Positions 17,469-25,715 of a DNA stretch of 64,000 nucleotides are shown one piece after another. The stretch's first letter is position 1. Each line of letters starts with the position of its first letter. Made by a program: the position numbers and the translations under genes. The stretch covers positions 62,001 to 126,000 of the forward strand of contig NZ_JANJTZ010000051.1 in NCBI RefSeq assembly GCF_024710845.1, in the 5' to 3' direction. The DNA is from Mesorhizobium sp. (GTDB lineage: Bacteria; Pseudomonadota; Alphaproteobacteria; Rhizobiales; Rhizobiaceae). The notes below the pieces were generated by a model that did no database searches, was not told the origin of the DNA, and saw only the letters and a program-made list of their open reading frames with translations.

Positions 17469-17483
17469 AAAATGCAGCATTTT
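17469..17483. promoter_or_regulatory. Palindrome upstream of the glnII promoter, possible NtrC enhancer site
   Basis: AAAATGC-A-GCATTTT is a perfect 15-bp palindrome about 85 bp upstream of the sigma-54 promoter, where enhancer sites normally lie. A related core (GTGCAGCAC, 17624-17632) lies near the promoter of the divergent DUF2735 gene. The TGCA..GCA core resembles NtrC sites only loosely. Confidence 0.4.
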
Positions 17484-17620
17484 CCGCGGTTGCCTGCGGT
17501 TTCGACAATGGCAGCCGCGAGGGGCAGGAACCGGACCCCAATTGGCGCATTAGCGTGCAGAAAGCGCTTCGCCTCGAGGTGTGCTTAAAAAATGACTACA
17601 AAAAAGGCATCTTGATTAAA

Positions 17621-17649
17621 TTGAGTGCAGCACCCACTTGGGTTATACT
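17621..17649 (+). promoter_or_regulatory. Sigma-70-like promoter of the DUF2735 gene
   Basis: TTGAGT (17621-17626), 17 bp, then TATACT (17644-17649), 26 bp before the ATG. The palindromic GTGCAGCAC lies within this promoter and could let the same nitrogen regulator act on both divergent genes. Confidence 0.55.
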
Positions 17650-17675
17650 GATGTTCGGCATCAGGCGGAGTAGAG

Positions 17676-17858
17676 ATGATGACCAACACGCAGAATGGCC
17701 AGGGCGCCACGATCCTTCAGTTTCCCCTCGGCGGTCGCGCCGGCTTTCTAGCGCGCCACGAGCCCCTCGTGCCGGCGCCGCAAGCCCCTGTCGTCGATGT
17801 GAACGGCTGGTACCACGAGGAAGCCATCCGCGAGGCGGAGCAGCCCAAGAAGCACTGA
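17676..17858 (+). CDS. DUF2735 small protein
   Basis: A 60-residue protein of the DUF2735 family, which recurs beside glnII in Rhizobiales. The N-terminus holds ATILQFPLGGRAGF, the family hallmark, followed by a proline/alanine linker and a charged tail (WYHEEAIREAEQPKKH). No function is established. Conserved pairing with glnII suggests a link to nitrogen control. The start ATGATG follows GGAGTAGAG; the second ATG is also possible. Confidence 0.85.
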   Translation: MMTNTQNGQGATILQFPLGGRAGFLARHEPLVPAPQAPVVDVNGWYHEEAIREAEQPKKH

Positions 17859-17874
17859 CGGTTGTTTTCACTGC

Positions 17875-17895
17875 GCGTCCGGACTTTCCGGACGC
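17875..17895 (+). terminator. Intrinsic-type terminator after the DUF2735 gene
   Basis: GCGTCCGGA-CTT-TCCGGACGC forms a perfect 9-bp stem 16 bp after the stop, followed by TCTTCCT. A second hairpin lies just beyond (17918-17943). Confidence 0.7.
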
Positions 17896-17917
17896 TCTTC
17901 CTATCATGATGCTTTGA

Positions 17918-17943
17918 CGGGCGGTCCGAATGAGGGCCGCCCG
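17918..17943 (-). terminator. Second hairpin, between DUF2735 and the Gfo/Idh gene
   Basis: CGGGCGGTCC pairs with GGGCCGCCCG (10 bp with one G-U) around a GAATGA loop. It lies 23 bp beyond the 3' end of the minus-strand sugar operon, so it probably ends that transcript; the adjacent 17875-17895 stem serves the opposite strand. Confidence 0.55.
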
Positions 17944-17965
17944 AACTGTATGAGGGGGTGTACCC

Positions 17966-19105
17966 TCAAGCCATCATCTTGCGCGCGGTTGCCGGATCCA
18001 GCGCCGCCGGTCGCTCGCAGGTGGTCGTGAGATTGACGAACCTGCCGGTCTCGCCCGACTGCAGGATCGCGGTCATGATGTCGATTGCGTGGAGCGCAAA
18101 GTCGAGCGAGCAGCGATGCGGGCGATCCTCGAGGATTCCCAGCGCCATGTCTGCCAGGCCGATGGTGCGGTAATTTGCCAGCGGCCCACGCGGCGATTGC
18201 TGGTTGGGCACGCCGAGCGGGTGCTTCCACGCCGGCAGTTTCGCTAGCGGTTTATCCTGCCGGGTGAGGCCGACCGTGCCGCCGAAGAAGTTCGGATCCG
18301 GCACCAGCATCGTGCCGTTCTCGCCATAGAGCTCGATCGGCGCGTGGCCGTGCGACCAGACATCCCATGACGCATTGAGCGTGACGACCGCGCCATTGGC
18401 GAAATGCAGCAGCGCGTGGATCGTCGTCGGCGTGGCGACAGGCACCGTCTCGCCCGTGCGCGGTCCGTTGGAGATCGTCCGCTCAGCCTGGGGGATGGAG
18501 GTGAGTGCCGCGACCCTCGTCACCGGCCCGATCAGCTGAACGAGACTGGAGACATAGTATGGCCCGAGGTCGAGGATCGGACCTCCGCCCGGCGCGTAGA
18601 AGAAGTCCGGGTTCGGGTGCCAGTGTTCCATGCCGTGGTTCATCACGTGGCAGACGCCCGAGGTGACCTTGCCGATCTTGCCGACATCGAGCAGCGCACG
18701 GGCCTGCTGATGCGCTCCGCCGAGGAACGTGTCCGGCGCCGATCCGATGCGAAGTCCCTTCTTCTCCGCCCGCTTCTTCAGGTCGAGCCCTTCCTTGAGC
18801 GACAGGACGAAGGGCTTTTCCGAGTAGACGTGCTTGCCGGCGTCGAGTGCGGCCTTGGAGATCGGATAGTGCGCCGCCGGGATCGTCAGGTTGACGACGA
18901 TGTCGATCTCCTTGTCGGCAATGAGTTCGTCCACCGTCATCGCCTGCAGGCCGAAGGCCTTCGCCTGGGCGGCGGCCAGTTCCGGCTTGAGGTCGGCGCA
19001 GGCCACCATGCGCACGCCCTTGAACAGGGGCGCGAGGCGGAAATAGGCCGTCGAGATGTTGCCGCAGCCGACGACGCCGACCCGCAGTTTCTTTTTTCCA
19101 GCCAT
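17966..19105 (-). CDS. Gfo/Idh/MocA-family oxidoreductase
   Basis: A 379-residue NAD(P)-dependent sugar or polyol dehydrogenase. The N-terminal Rossmann motif is VGVVGCGNISTAYF (about 9-22), followed by the family EKPF motif (YSEKPFVLSL, about 95-104) and a C-terminal alpha/beta domain with GGGPILDLGPYYVSSLVQL. It is the last gene of the LacI-controlled ABC operon, 11 bp after the epimerase. The dehydrogenase/epimerase pair suggests oxidation to, or reduction from, a keto-sugar intermediate; the sugar is unknown. Confidence 0.92.
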   Translation of the reverse strand: MAGKKKLRVGVVGCGNISTAYFRLAPLFKGVRMVACADLKPELAAAQAKAFGLQAMTVDELIADKEIDIVVNLTIPAAHYPISKAALDAGKHVYSEKPFVLSLKEGLDLKKRAEKKGLRIGSAPDTFLGGAHQQARALLDVGKIGKVTSGVCHVMNHGMEHWHPNPDFFYAPGGGPILDLGPYYVSSLVQLIGPVTRVAALTSIPQAERTISNGPRTGETVPVATPTTIHALLHFANGAVVTLNASWDVWSHGHAPIELYGENGTMLVPDPNFFGGTVGLTRQDKPLAKLPAWKHPLGVPNQQSPRGPLANYRTIGLADMALGILEDRPHRCSLDFALHAIDIMTAILQSGETGRFVNLTTTCERPAALDPATARKMMA

Positions 19106-19116
19106 CTGGCGGCCTC

Positions 19117-19869
19117 TCAGTAGGATTTGACCGATGCGATGGATCGGCGCGCGAAGCGCTCGACGTCGGATGGGTTGTCGTGTTCCATGATGTAGACCTT
19201 CGCCGGCGTTTTCGCGCGCAGTTCGGCCATCAGCGATTTCCAGGCGACGGTGCCGTGGCCCACATCGGCCCAGCCGTCCTCATTGGCGTTCTCGCCCGCT
19301 GCTGCGATATCCTTGACGTGGACAGCGAGGATACGGCCCGCATAGTCCGCGATCCATTTCGCCGGATCGGCGCCACCCCGCACCACCCAGGCGATGTCGA
19401 GTTCAAGGCCGATCGATGGCGCGGCGTCGAGGATGAGCTTTTGCGGCAACGAGCCGTCGGGCAGTGCCTTGAACTCGAAATCGTGGTTGTGCCACGCGAA
19501 GCCGTAGCCGGCCGCCTTTGCCTTGTCGCCGACAGCGGCGAGCCGCGCGCCGAAAGCGCGCCAGCCGGCAGCATCCGCCGGGCGCTTGTCGGGGATCAGA
19601 TAGGGGCAGACGAGCAGCGTTACGCCGAGCGTGTCGGCGATGCGGCGCACGCCGTCGAAGTCGCCCTCCAGCGCATCGATCGAGAAATGGGCCGAGGGCA
19701 TCGTCAGGCCATTGCGGTCCATCTCGGCGCGCAGACCAGCGACGTCGTCATATACCCCGCCGAAGCCCTCGACCTGCGTATAGCCGTTCCGGGCGAGCAT
19801 TTTCAGCACGTCGGCCCATGGCTTGAAGTTGCGTGCGCTGTACAGCTGGAAAGACCAGTTCATGCCCAT
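19117..19869 (-). CDS. Sugar phosphate isomerase/epimerase (AP-endonuclease-2-like TIM barrel)
   Basis: A 250-residue xylose-isomerase-like TIM barrel. Metal-site segments are visible: MPSAHFSID, WHNHDFEF, GLELDIAWVVRGG and VHVKDI, with the C-terminal IMEHDNPSD. Such enzymes interconvert keto and aldo sugars or inositol derivatives. Its pairing with the Gfo/Idh/MocA dehydrogenase immediately downstream is common in keto-glycoside or inositol-like catabolism. Confidence 0.9.
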   Translation of the reverse strand: MGMNWSFQLYSARNFKPWADVLKMLARNGYTQVEGFGGVYDDVAGLRAEMDRNGLTMPSAHFSIDALEGDFDGVRRIADTLGVTLLVCPYLIPDKRPADAAGWRAFGARLAAVGDKAKAAGYGFAWHNHDFEFKALPDGSLPQKLILDAAPSIGLELDIAWVVRGGADPAKWIADYAGRILAVHVKDIAAAGENANEDGWADVGHGTVAWKSLMAELRAKTPAKVYIMEHDNPSDVERFARRSIASVKSY

Positions 19870-19897
19870 GTCCCGTCAGTTCGCTCGAGAGATTTGA

Positions 19898-20974
19898 TCA
19901 CAGCCGGCCACCGTCGCCGGAATCGAAGATGGATGCGCGCATCGGGTCGAAACCGATGTCGACCATGTCGCCGCTGGCCGGCATGCGCTCCGTCGGGACG
20001 CGCACCGCCAGATTGTGGCTGCCGAGTTTCGTCCAGACAAGCGTGTCCGATCCCATCGGCTCGACGACGTCAACTTTCACGCGGGCCGAGAACGGCCAGT
20101 CCGCGCCGCTGTTCAGCGCGACATGCTCGGGGCGGATGCCGAAGCCGACAGCCTGGCCGGCCGCAGGCTGCCTGGCAAACTCGTAGCGGGCCAGGGGTAT
20201 ATCCACCCCGTCGGCGCTGAAGGTCGAGCCGGCCGCGATCGATCCTTCCAGGAAATTCATGCCGGGCGAGCCGATGAAGCCGGCGACGAAACGGTTGACC
20301 GGCTTGTTGTAGATCGCCTGCGGCGAATCGAACTGCTGGATGAGCCCGCCGCGCATCACGGCGATCCGGTCGGCCAGCGTCATGGCCTCGATCTGGTCGT
20401 GGGTCACGTAGATCATCGTGTTGGCGAGCTGTTGATGCAGGCGCTTGATCTCGACGCGCAGTTCGGCGCGCAGCTTGGCGTCGAGGTTCGACAGCGGTTC
20501 GTCGAAGAGGAAGACGTCGACGTCGCGTACCAGGGCGCGGCCGATCGCGACGCGCTGGCGCTGGCCGCCCGAAAGTGCCGCCGGTTTGCGCTGCAGCAGA
20601 GGCTCGATCTGCAGGATCTCGGCGGCGCGGGCGATACGCTTGGCGATCTCGTCTTTCGGCAGCCGCGCGTTCTTCAGGCCGAACGAGAGGTTTCCCTCCA
20701 CGGTCATCTGCGGATAGAGCGCGTAGGACTGGAACACCATGCCGATGCCGCGGTCCTTGGGCTCTTCCCAGGTCACGTTCTTGCCGTTGATGAAGATCTG
20801 CCCGGTCGACACGTCGAGCAGACCGGCGATGCAGTTGAGCAAGGTCGACTTGCCGCAGCCGGACGGCCCGAGAAGCACGACGAACTCGCCCTGCTGGACA
20901 TCGAGGTTGAGTTTCTTCAGCACCTCGACGGCGCCAAAATTCAGTGAGAGATCCTTGACGAGAACACTGGTCAC
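19898..20974 (-). CDS. ABC transporter ATP-binding protein (MalK/UgpC type)
   Basis: The 358-residue ATPase of a CUT1 carbohydrate importer. Walker A is GPSGCGKST (about 38-46), the signature is [18 protein letters not shown], Walker B is [12 protein letters not shown] and the H-loop is [11 protein letters not shown]. The C-terminal about 120 residues form the MalK-like OB regulatory domain ([20 protein letters not shown]). In the operon order SBP-permease-permease-ATPase it directly follows the second permease (4-bp gap). Confidence 0.95.
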   Translation of the reverse strand: MTSVLVKDLSLNFGAVEVLKKLNLDVQQGEFVVLLGPSGCGKSTLLNCIAGLLDVSTGQIFINGKNVTWEEPKDRGIGMVFQSYALYPQMTVEGNLSFGLKNARLPKDEIAKRIARAAEILQIEPLLQRKPAALSGGQRQRVAIGRALVRDVDVFLFDEPLSNLDAKLRAELRVEIKRLHQQLANTMIYVTHDQIEAMTLADRIAVMRGGLIQQFDSPQAIYNKPVNRFVAGFIGSPGMNFLEGSIAAGSTFSADGVDIPLARYEFARQPAAGQAVGFGIRPEHVALNSGADWPFSARVKVDVVEPMGSDTLVWTKLGSHNLAVRVPTERMPASGDMVDIGFDPMRASIFDSGDGGRL

Positions 20975-20978
20975 CCGG

Positions 20979-21896
20979 TTACCCCTTCACCGCGCCGGCG
21001 GCGATGCCGCGGACGAATAGCTTGCCAGAGATGAAGTAGACGATCAGCGGGACGAGCCCCGTGAGCAGCGTGGCTGCCATGTTGACGTTGTACTCCTTCA
21101 CGCCCTGGACCGAATTGACGATATTGTTGAGCTGGACCGTCATCGGGTAGGTCTCGGGCCTGGTGTAGACCACGCCGAACAGGAAGTCGTTCCAGATGCC
21201 GGTGACCTGGATGATCATGGCGACGACGAAGATCGGCAGCGACATCGGCAGCATGATGCGGAAGTAGATGCCCCAGAAGCCGGCACCGTCGACGCGGGCG
21301 GCCTTGAACAATTCCTCCGGCACGGAGGCGAAGTAGTTGCGGAAGAGCAGCGTGTTGATCGGCATGCCGAAGATCGTGTGAACGAGGACCAGGCCGGTCA
21401 GCGTGCCGTAGATGCCCATCTCGCGCAGGATGATCACGATCGGATAGATCATCACCTGGTAGGGGATGAAGGCGCCGACGATGAGGATCGTGAAGAAGAT
21501 GTTGGCGCCCTTGAAGCGCCAGTTGGCGAGAGCGTAGCCATTGATCGAGGCGATCGCGATCGAGACGATCACGCTCGGCACGGTGATGCGCACCGAATTC
21601 CAGAAGCCGCGCGACAGGCCCTCGCAGTTGAGTCCTGTGCAGGCCGTCGACCACGCCTTGACCCAGGGCTCGAATGTGATTTCCAGCGGCGGCGCGAAGA
21701 CGTTGCCGAAACGGATCTCGGGCATCCCTTTCAGGGAGGTCACGATCATCACGTAGAGCGGCAGCAGGTAGTAGAGCGACACTATGATCAGCGTGCCGTA
21801 GAGGAAGATGTTGCGCCGCGAGAAGACCCGCCGCGGCTTGGGCCCGAAGGGCTCGACGCCGGCCGCAGGGTGAGAGGTGAGGACCGCGTCAGCCAC
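20979..21896 (-). CDS. Carbohydrate ABC transporter permease (MalG type)
   Basis: A 305-residue, six-helix inner-membrane permease. The EAA loop docking on the ATPase is visible as [28 protein letters not shown] (about 205-232). A Pro/Arg-rich N-terminal tail precedes helix 1. The start overlaps the end of the other permease by 8 bases, indicating coupled translation. Confidence 0.94.
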   Translation of the reverse strand: MADAVLTSHPAAGVEPFGPKPRRVFSRRNIFLYGTLIIVSLYYLLPLYVMIVTSLKGMPEIRFGNVFAPPLEITFEPWVKAWSTACTGLNCEGLSRGFWNSVRITVPSVIVSIAIASINGYALANWRFKGANIFFTILIVGAFIPYQVMIYPIVIILREMGIYGTLTGLVLVHTIFGMPINTLLFRNYFASVPEELFKAARVDGAGFWGIYFRIMLPMSLPIFVVAMIIQVTGIWNDFLFGVVYTRPETYPMTVQLNNIVNSVQGVKEYNVNMAATLLTGLVPLIVYFISGKLFVRGIAAGAVKG

Positions 21897-22791
21897 GCTT
21901 GTTCCTCCCGCCGAATTCGAGGTAGGCCCACGGCACGACGACGATCAACACGGTCAGCAGCATCATGGTCGAGGCGGCGAAGCCCTGGCCAAGGTTCTGC
22001 GCGGAGAACATGTAATCGTAGACGTATTTGGCCGGCACTTCCGAGGCATGGCCAGGCCCGCCGGAGGTCTGCGCCACGACGAGGTCGTAGACGCGCACGA
22101 TGCCCGAGGCGATGATGACCAGCGTGGTGACGAAAACCGGCCGCATCATCGGAATGACGATGAACAGATAGGTCTTCCACATTGGAATGCCGTCGATTCG
22201 CGCCGCCTTCCAGATGTCCTCGTCGATGCCGCGCAGCCCGGCGAGCATGAGGCACATCACAAGGCCTGTGCCCTGCCACAGGGCGGCAATGAGAATGCCG
22301 TAGATGACGATCGACTGGTCGTAGAGCGGATTGAAGGTGAAGCTCTCCCAGCCGAGGCCGCGCACGAAGTGCTGCACGCCAAAGTCGGGATTGAGCAGCC
22401 ACTGCCAGACCAGGCCTGTGACGATGAATGAGAGGGCGAACGGATACAGGATAATGGTCCTGAACGCGCTCTCGAAACGGATCTTCTGGTCGAGAAGTGC
22501 GGCGAGCACGAAGCCGATGGTCAGCGAGAAGATCAGCGACAGCACGCCGTAGATCATCAGGTTCTCGATCGACGCCAGCCATCGCGGCGTGGACCAAAGT
22601 CGCTCGTACTGATCGAGCCCTACGAACTGAAGCCGGGGCAAGAGCCGAGAATTGGTGAAGGAGTAGACGACTGTCCAGACCGTGCCCCCAACGAAGACGA
22701 CCAGTGCGGTCAGGATCATCGGGATGGATGCAATCTTCGCGTTGAGATTGCGGAACAGGGAGTTCGGCCGCTTGGATATTTCTGTCGCCAT
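21889..22791 (-). CDS. Carbohydrate ABC transporter permease (MalF type)
   Basis: A 300-residue, six-helix permease with the EAA loop EDIWKAARIDGIPMWKTYLFIVIPMMRP (about 192-219). It is short for MalF because the long periplasmic insertion is absent, as in most CUT1 systems. It is the first permease after the substrate-binding protein gene and is separated from it by an 81-bp spacer with a strong hairpin. Confidence 0.94.
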   Translation of the reverse strand: MATEISKRPNSLFRNLNAKIASIPMILTALVVFVGGTVWTVVYSFTNSRLLPRLQFVGLDQYERLWSTPRWLASIENLMIYGVLSLIFSLTIGFVLAALLDQKIRFESAFRTIILYPFALSFIVTGLVWQWLLNPDFGVQHFVRGLGWESFTFNPLYDQSIVIYGILIAALWQGTGLVMCLMLAGLRGIDEDIWKAARIDGIPMWKTYLFIVIPMMRPVFVTTLVIIASGIVRVYDLVVAQTSGGPGHASEVPAKYVYDYMFSAQNLGQGFAASTMMLLTVLIVVVPWAYLEFGGRNKRG

Positions 22792-22826
22792 GGTCGTCGT
22801 CCGGATGCTTGGCGAACGGTCGCCGT

Positions 22827-22851
22827 CCGCCGGGCCTCGCGGACCCGGCGG
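22827..22851 (-). other. Intra-operon hairpin between substrate-binding protein and permease genes
   Basis: CCGCCGGG (22827-22834) pairs with CCCGGCGG (22844-22851). Such stems after binding-protein genes commonly protect the upstream mRNA and thereby raise binding-protein output relative to the permeases. Confidence 0.55.
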
Positions 22852-22872
22852 CGGCGTGCACGCGGAGGGGGC

Positions 22873-24102
22873 TCAGTCGGCCTTGGCGATGATGTCGGCG
22901 TAGCGCTTCTGCGCGTCTTCCGGTGTCATCGACGGCGTGGCGAAGAACTCCACAAAGAGGTCGTTGAGCTGGTTGTTGGTGTCCTCGGTGTTGAGACGCG
23001 GCGGATCGGGGATCGTGTTGCCCTTGGCGAGGATGTCGAGGCCCTTCTTCATGCAGTCGTTGGCAGCCGCGAGGTCGACGTCGCCGCGAACCGGCACCGA
23101 GCCTTTCTTGAGGTTAAAGGCGACCTGTGTCGGCGCGCTCAGCATCACCGAGGCCAGGGTCTCCTGCGCCTTGGTCTTCTCTTCGTCCTTGAGCTTGGGG
23201 AAGTAGAAGGCGTCGCCGCCGACCGAGATCAGTTCGTTGACGCCAAGCCCGGGCAGGCAGGAATAGTCCTTGCCGGCAACCTGGCCGGCGACCTGGAATT
23301 CGCCCTGCGCCCAATCGCCCATGATCTGGCCGCCGGCTTTGCCGGTGATGACGAGATTGGTCGCCTGGTTCCAGTCTTGCACGTTCGAGTTTGCAGCCAT
23401 GCGGCGTGCGTCGTCGGCGGCCTTGAAGACCTTGGCGATCTCGGGTCCCGCGGCGACCGCCTCATCCTTGTCCTGGTAGACCTTGAGGAAGGTCTCCTTG
23501 CCGGCGATCGCCGGGATGAGCACGTTGAACGCGCCGGTCCTCTGCCAGGGCTGGCCGCCGATCGCGAGCGGCACTATGCCGGCCTTCTCGAGCGCGGGCG
23601 CCGCCGCCACGAATTCGTCCCAGTTCTTCGGAACCGGCACGCCGGCATCGGCGAACGCCTTGTGTGAGAGCCACAGCCACTGCCACGAATGGATGTTGAT
23701 CGGCACGCAGTAGATCTTGCCGTCGACCGTGCAGCCGTCGAGCAAGCTGACCGGGCGGACAAAATTCTTCCAGCCTTCCTTTTCGGCCAGTTCGGTGAAG
23801 TCGCGCATCAGGCCCGCCTGGACCAGCTCCTCGGCCTGGCGGCCGTGGTTGAACTGGGTGGCGGCCATCGGGTCGCCGCCGGTGATGCGGCTGATGAAGA
23901 CAGGGCGTGCTGTGTTGCCGCCGCCGGCGATGGCGCCGTCGACCCATTTATTGCCGGTCGCGTCGAAGGCCTTGGCGAATTCGGCGACGGCCGCAGCTTC
24001 GCCGCCAGACGTCCACCAGTGCGTGACTTCGAGGTCGGTGGCGCTTGCTAGTGAGGTGAAAGAAACCGAGGCAAGGGCCGCGGCGAGAAACCGTAAACGC
24101 AT
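22873..24102 (-). CDS. Carbohydrate ABC transporter substrate-binding protein
   Basis: A 409-residue periplasmic receptor of the CUT1 type. The signal peptide is MRLRFLAAALASVSFTSLASA, and mature protein begins near TDLEVTHWWTSGGEAAA, a motif typical of glucose/mannose-like binding proteins. An in-frame extension to 24150 would run through the operator; ATG 24102 with GGGAGGAGATGTA upstream is better. It is the first gene of the sugar operon and its promoter region holds a LacI-type operator 18 bp before the start. Confidence 0.94.
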   Translation of the reverse strand: MRLRFLAAALASVSFTSLASATDLEVTHWWTSGGEAAAVAEFAKAFDATGNKWVDGAIAGGGNTARPVFISRITGGDPMAATQFNHGRQAEELVQAGLMRDFTELAEKEGWKNFVRPVSLLDGCTVDGKIYCVPINIHSWQWLWLSHKAFADAGVPVPKNWDEFVAAAPALEKAGIVPLAIGGQPWQRTGAFNVLIPAIAGKETFLKVYQDKDEAVAAGPEIAKVFKAADDARRMAANSNVQDWNQATNLVITGKAGGQIMGDWAQGEFQVAGQVAGKDYSCLPGLGVNELISVGGDAFYFPKLKDEEKTKAQETLASVMLSAPTQVAFNLKKGSVPVRGDVDLAAANDCMKKGLDILAKGNTIPDPPRLNTEDTNNQLNDLFVEFFATPSMTPEDAQKRYADIIAKAD

Positions 24103-24119
24103 TACATCTCCTCCCTGAT

Positions 24120-24133
24120 CTGTAACGTTACAG
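24120..24133. promoter_or_regulatory. LacI-family operator O1
   Basis: CTGTAACGTTACAG is a perfect 14-bp palindrome with the central CG typical of LacI/GalR operators. It is centred about 25 bp before the binding-protein ATG, so bound repressor would block transcription or early elongation. Confidence 0.8.
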
Positions 24134-24225
24134 TTAGCACGATATGTCATGCGATGGCAGGAAGCAATGCCCTGCCGGCACTTTTTTCGAGACCCGAAAT
24201 TATCATTGCTTGGCCAGGGGCCCTC

Positions 24226-24315
24226 GCTGCAACGCCGAAGAACCGCGCTGCAATGCGAAAAACTGCGCTGGTCCTTGCGTCAAGACGCTGATTTCTCTTA
24301 AGGGTGCATTGCAGC
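24226..24315. repeat. Three copies of a GCTGCAAYGC motif
   Basis: Copies lie at 24226-24235 (GCTGCAACGC), 24247-24256 (GCTGCAATGC) and inverted at 24306-24315 (GCATTGCAGC). The two direct copies are two helical turns apart and share flanking CGAA bases. They probably form a binding array for a second regulator of the sugar operon. Confidence 0.55.
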
Positions 24316-24385
24316 GAAGCTCTTCAGGGCCGTCGTTTCCCGAGGGGAGGTCACGATGCTTCGGCCGGAGGTGACATTCTCAAGC

Positions 24386-24397
24386 TGTAACGTTACA
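24386..24397. promoter_or_regulatory. LacI-family operator O2
   Basis: TGTAACGTTACA repeats the 12-bp core of O1, flanked by AG..CT. It lies about 75 bp upstream of the lacI-type start. Centre-to-centre distance to O1 is about 265 bp, near 25 helical turns, compatible with looping and autoregulation. Confidence 0.8.
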
Positions 24398-24473
24398 ACT
24401 AGTCGAATCGAGCCGTCATAGCGATACTTCTCCCTGGAGTCGGCTCTATCGTGTCGTCGGAAGGATGTCGGGC

Positions 24474-25523
24474 ATGGACGGACAGGGCGACAGCGACGAG
24501 ACGCGACGCGGCGAGCCCGCCCGTCCGACCCTGAAATCCATCGCCTTCATGACCGGCCTCGGTGTTACCACCGTGTCGCGGGCGTTGAAGGATGCCCCGG
24601 AGATCGGCGAGGAGACACGGCGCCGCGTGCAACTCGTGGCGCGACAGGTCGGCTACCGGCCCAACCGCGCCGGCGTCAGGCTGCGCACCGGCAAGACCAA
24701 TGTGATCAGCCTCGTCCTCGACACCGAAGACGATGTCACCGGCTTCGTGTCGGACATCATCTACGGTATTTCGGACGGTATCGCGGACACGTCCTACCAT
24801 CTCGTGGTGACGCCCTATTCGCGGCGCAAGGATCCCATGGAGCCCATCCGCTACGTGGTCGAGACCGGGTCGGCGGACGGGATCATCATCTCCCGCACCA
24901 CGCCGAACGATCCGCGCGTGCTCTATCTCCTCGAACATGGCTTTCCGTTCGCCGCGCATGGGCGCACGAACATGGGCCAGGCCCATCCGTTCCACGATTT
25001 CGACAACGAGGCCTTCGGCCGGATGGCCGTCGAGGCGCTGGTGGCCAAGGGGCGGCGCCGCATGGCGCTGCTGCCGCCGCCGCCCGCGCTCACCTATCAT
25101 CGCCACATGCGCAAGGGCTTCGCCGATGCCCTGGCGGAGGCCGGATTGCAGGAATACTCCCTCGGCGACCTGTCGATCGACGATTCGATCGACACCGTCC
25201 GCGACCGGATCGCGGCGGTGGCCGCCCGATCCGGTGCGCCCGATGGCTATGTCTGCGCCAGCGGCGGCGCGGCGTTTGCCCTGGTGGCTGGGCTTGAAGC
25301 GGCGGGGCTCGCGCTCGGCCGGGAGGTCGACGTCGTGACGAAGCAATCGTCCAAGCTGCTGCGCTGGTTCCGGCCGGACCTGCAGCTGGTCGAGGAGGAC
25401 TTCCGACTGGCGGGCCGGCAACTCGCCCTGGCGGTGATGGGCGCCATCGCCGGCAAGAGCGCGTCCGAGCTGCAGACGATCGCCGTTCCCGCCGGTGGCA
25501 AGCCATCCTCGTCCCGGCCTTGA
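24474..25523 (+). CDS. LacI-family transcriptional regulator
   Basis: A 349-residue repressor. The N-terminal helix-turn-helix plus hinge reads TLKSIAFMTGLGVTTVSRAL, then VGYRPNRAGVRLRTGKT (about 19-75), and the rest is a periplasmic-binding-protein-like sugar sensor. GGAAGG lies nine bases before ATG 24474; ATG 24465 would add three residues but abuts that ribosome site. It diverges from the ABC/dehydrogenase operon and is the obvious reader of the two TGTAACGTTACA operators. Confidence 0.92.
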   Translation: MDGQGDSDETRRGEPARPTLKSIAFMTGLGVTTVSRALKDAPEIGEETRRRVQLVARQVGYRPNRAGVRLRTGKTNVISLVLDTEDDVTGFVSDIIYGISDGIADTSYHLVVTPYSRRKDPMEPIRYVVETGSADGIIISRTTPNDPRVLYLLEHGFPFAAHGRTNMGQAHPFHDFDNEAFGRMAVEALVAKGRRRMALLPPPPALTYHRHMRKGFADALAEAGLQEYSLGDLSIDDSIDTVRDRIAAVAARSGAPDGYVCASGGAAFALVAGLEAAGLALGREVDVVTKQSSKLLRWFRPDLQLVEEDFRLAGRQLALAVMGAIAGKSASELQTIAVPAGGKPSSSRP

Positions 25524-25715
25524 GGCGCGGCGATTTCCCCTTGCCGCTTGCATCCACCGGCAATGTGGTGGTGGAGGTTTCCCTAACGTCCTGCTAGCGT
25601 TAGTCTGACAAAGGGGCCGACGCATCGCGGGGCGTGTTGCGGCGGAGAGGCAAGCGAACATCGTCGGGTCGACCGGACGGGCGACCTGCGCCGGCAGGAA
25701 GGGCAGACCCGCGGC

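Larger units (their letters stand above)
24103..24473. promoter_or_regulatory. Divergent control region of the sugar operon and lacI
   Basis: This 371-bp gene-free stretch holds two identical LacI-type operators at its ends (24120-24133, 24386-24397). The middle contains three copies of GCTGCAA(C/T)GC: 24226-24235 and 24247-24256 in the same direction, 21 bp apart, and an inverted copy at 24306-24315. A small Cys-rich reading frame through it (24144-24374) is judged non-coding. Confidence 0.6.

Noticed and set aside
24144-24374. 76-residue Cys-rich ORF between the sugar operon and lacI
   Set aside because: Its repeated CNA segments are created by the GCTGCAAYGC DNA repeats, it has no ribosome site and it lies among operators.
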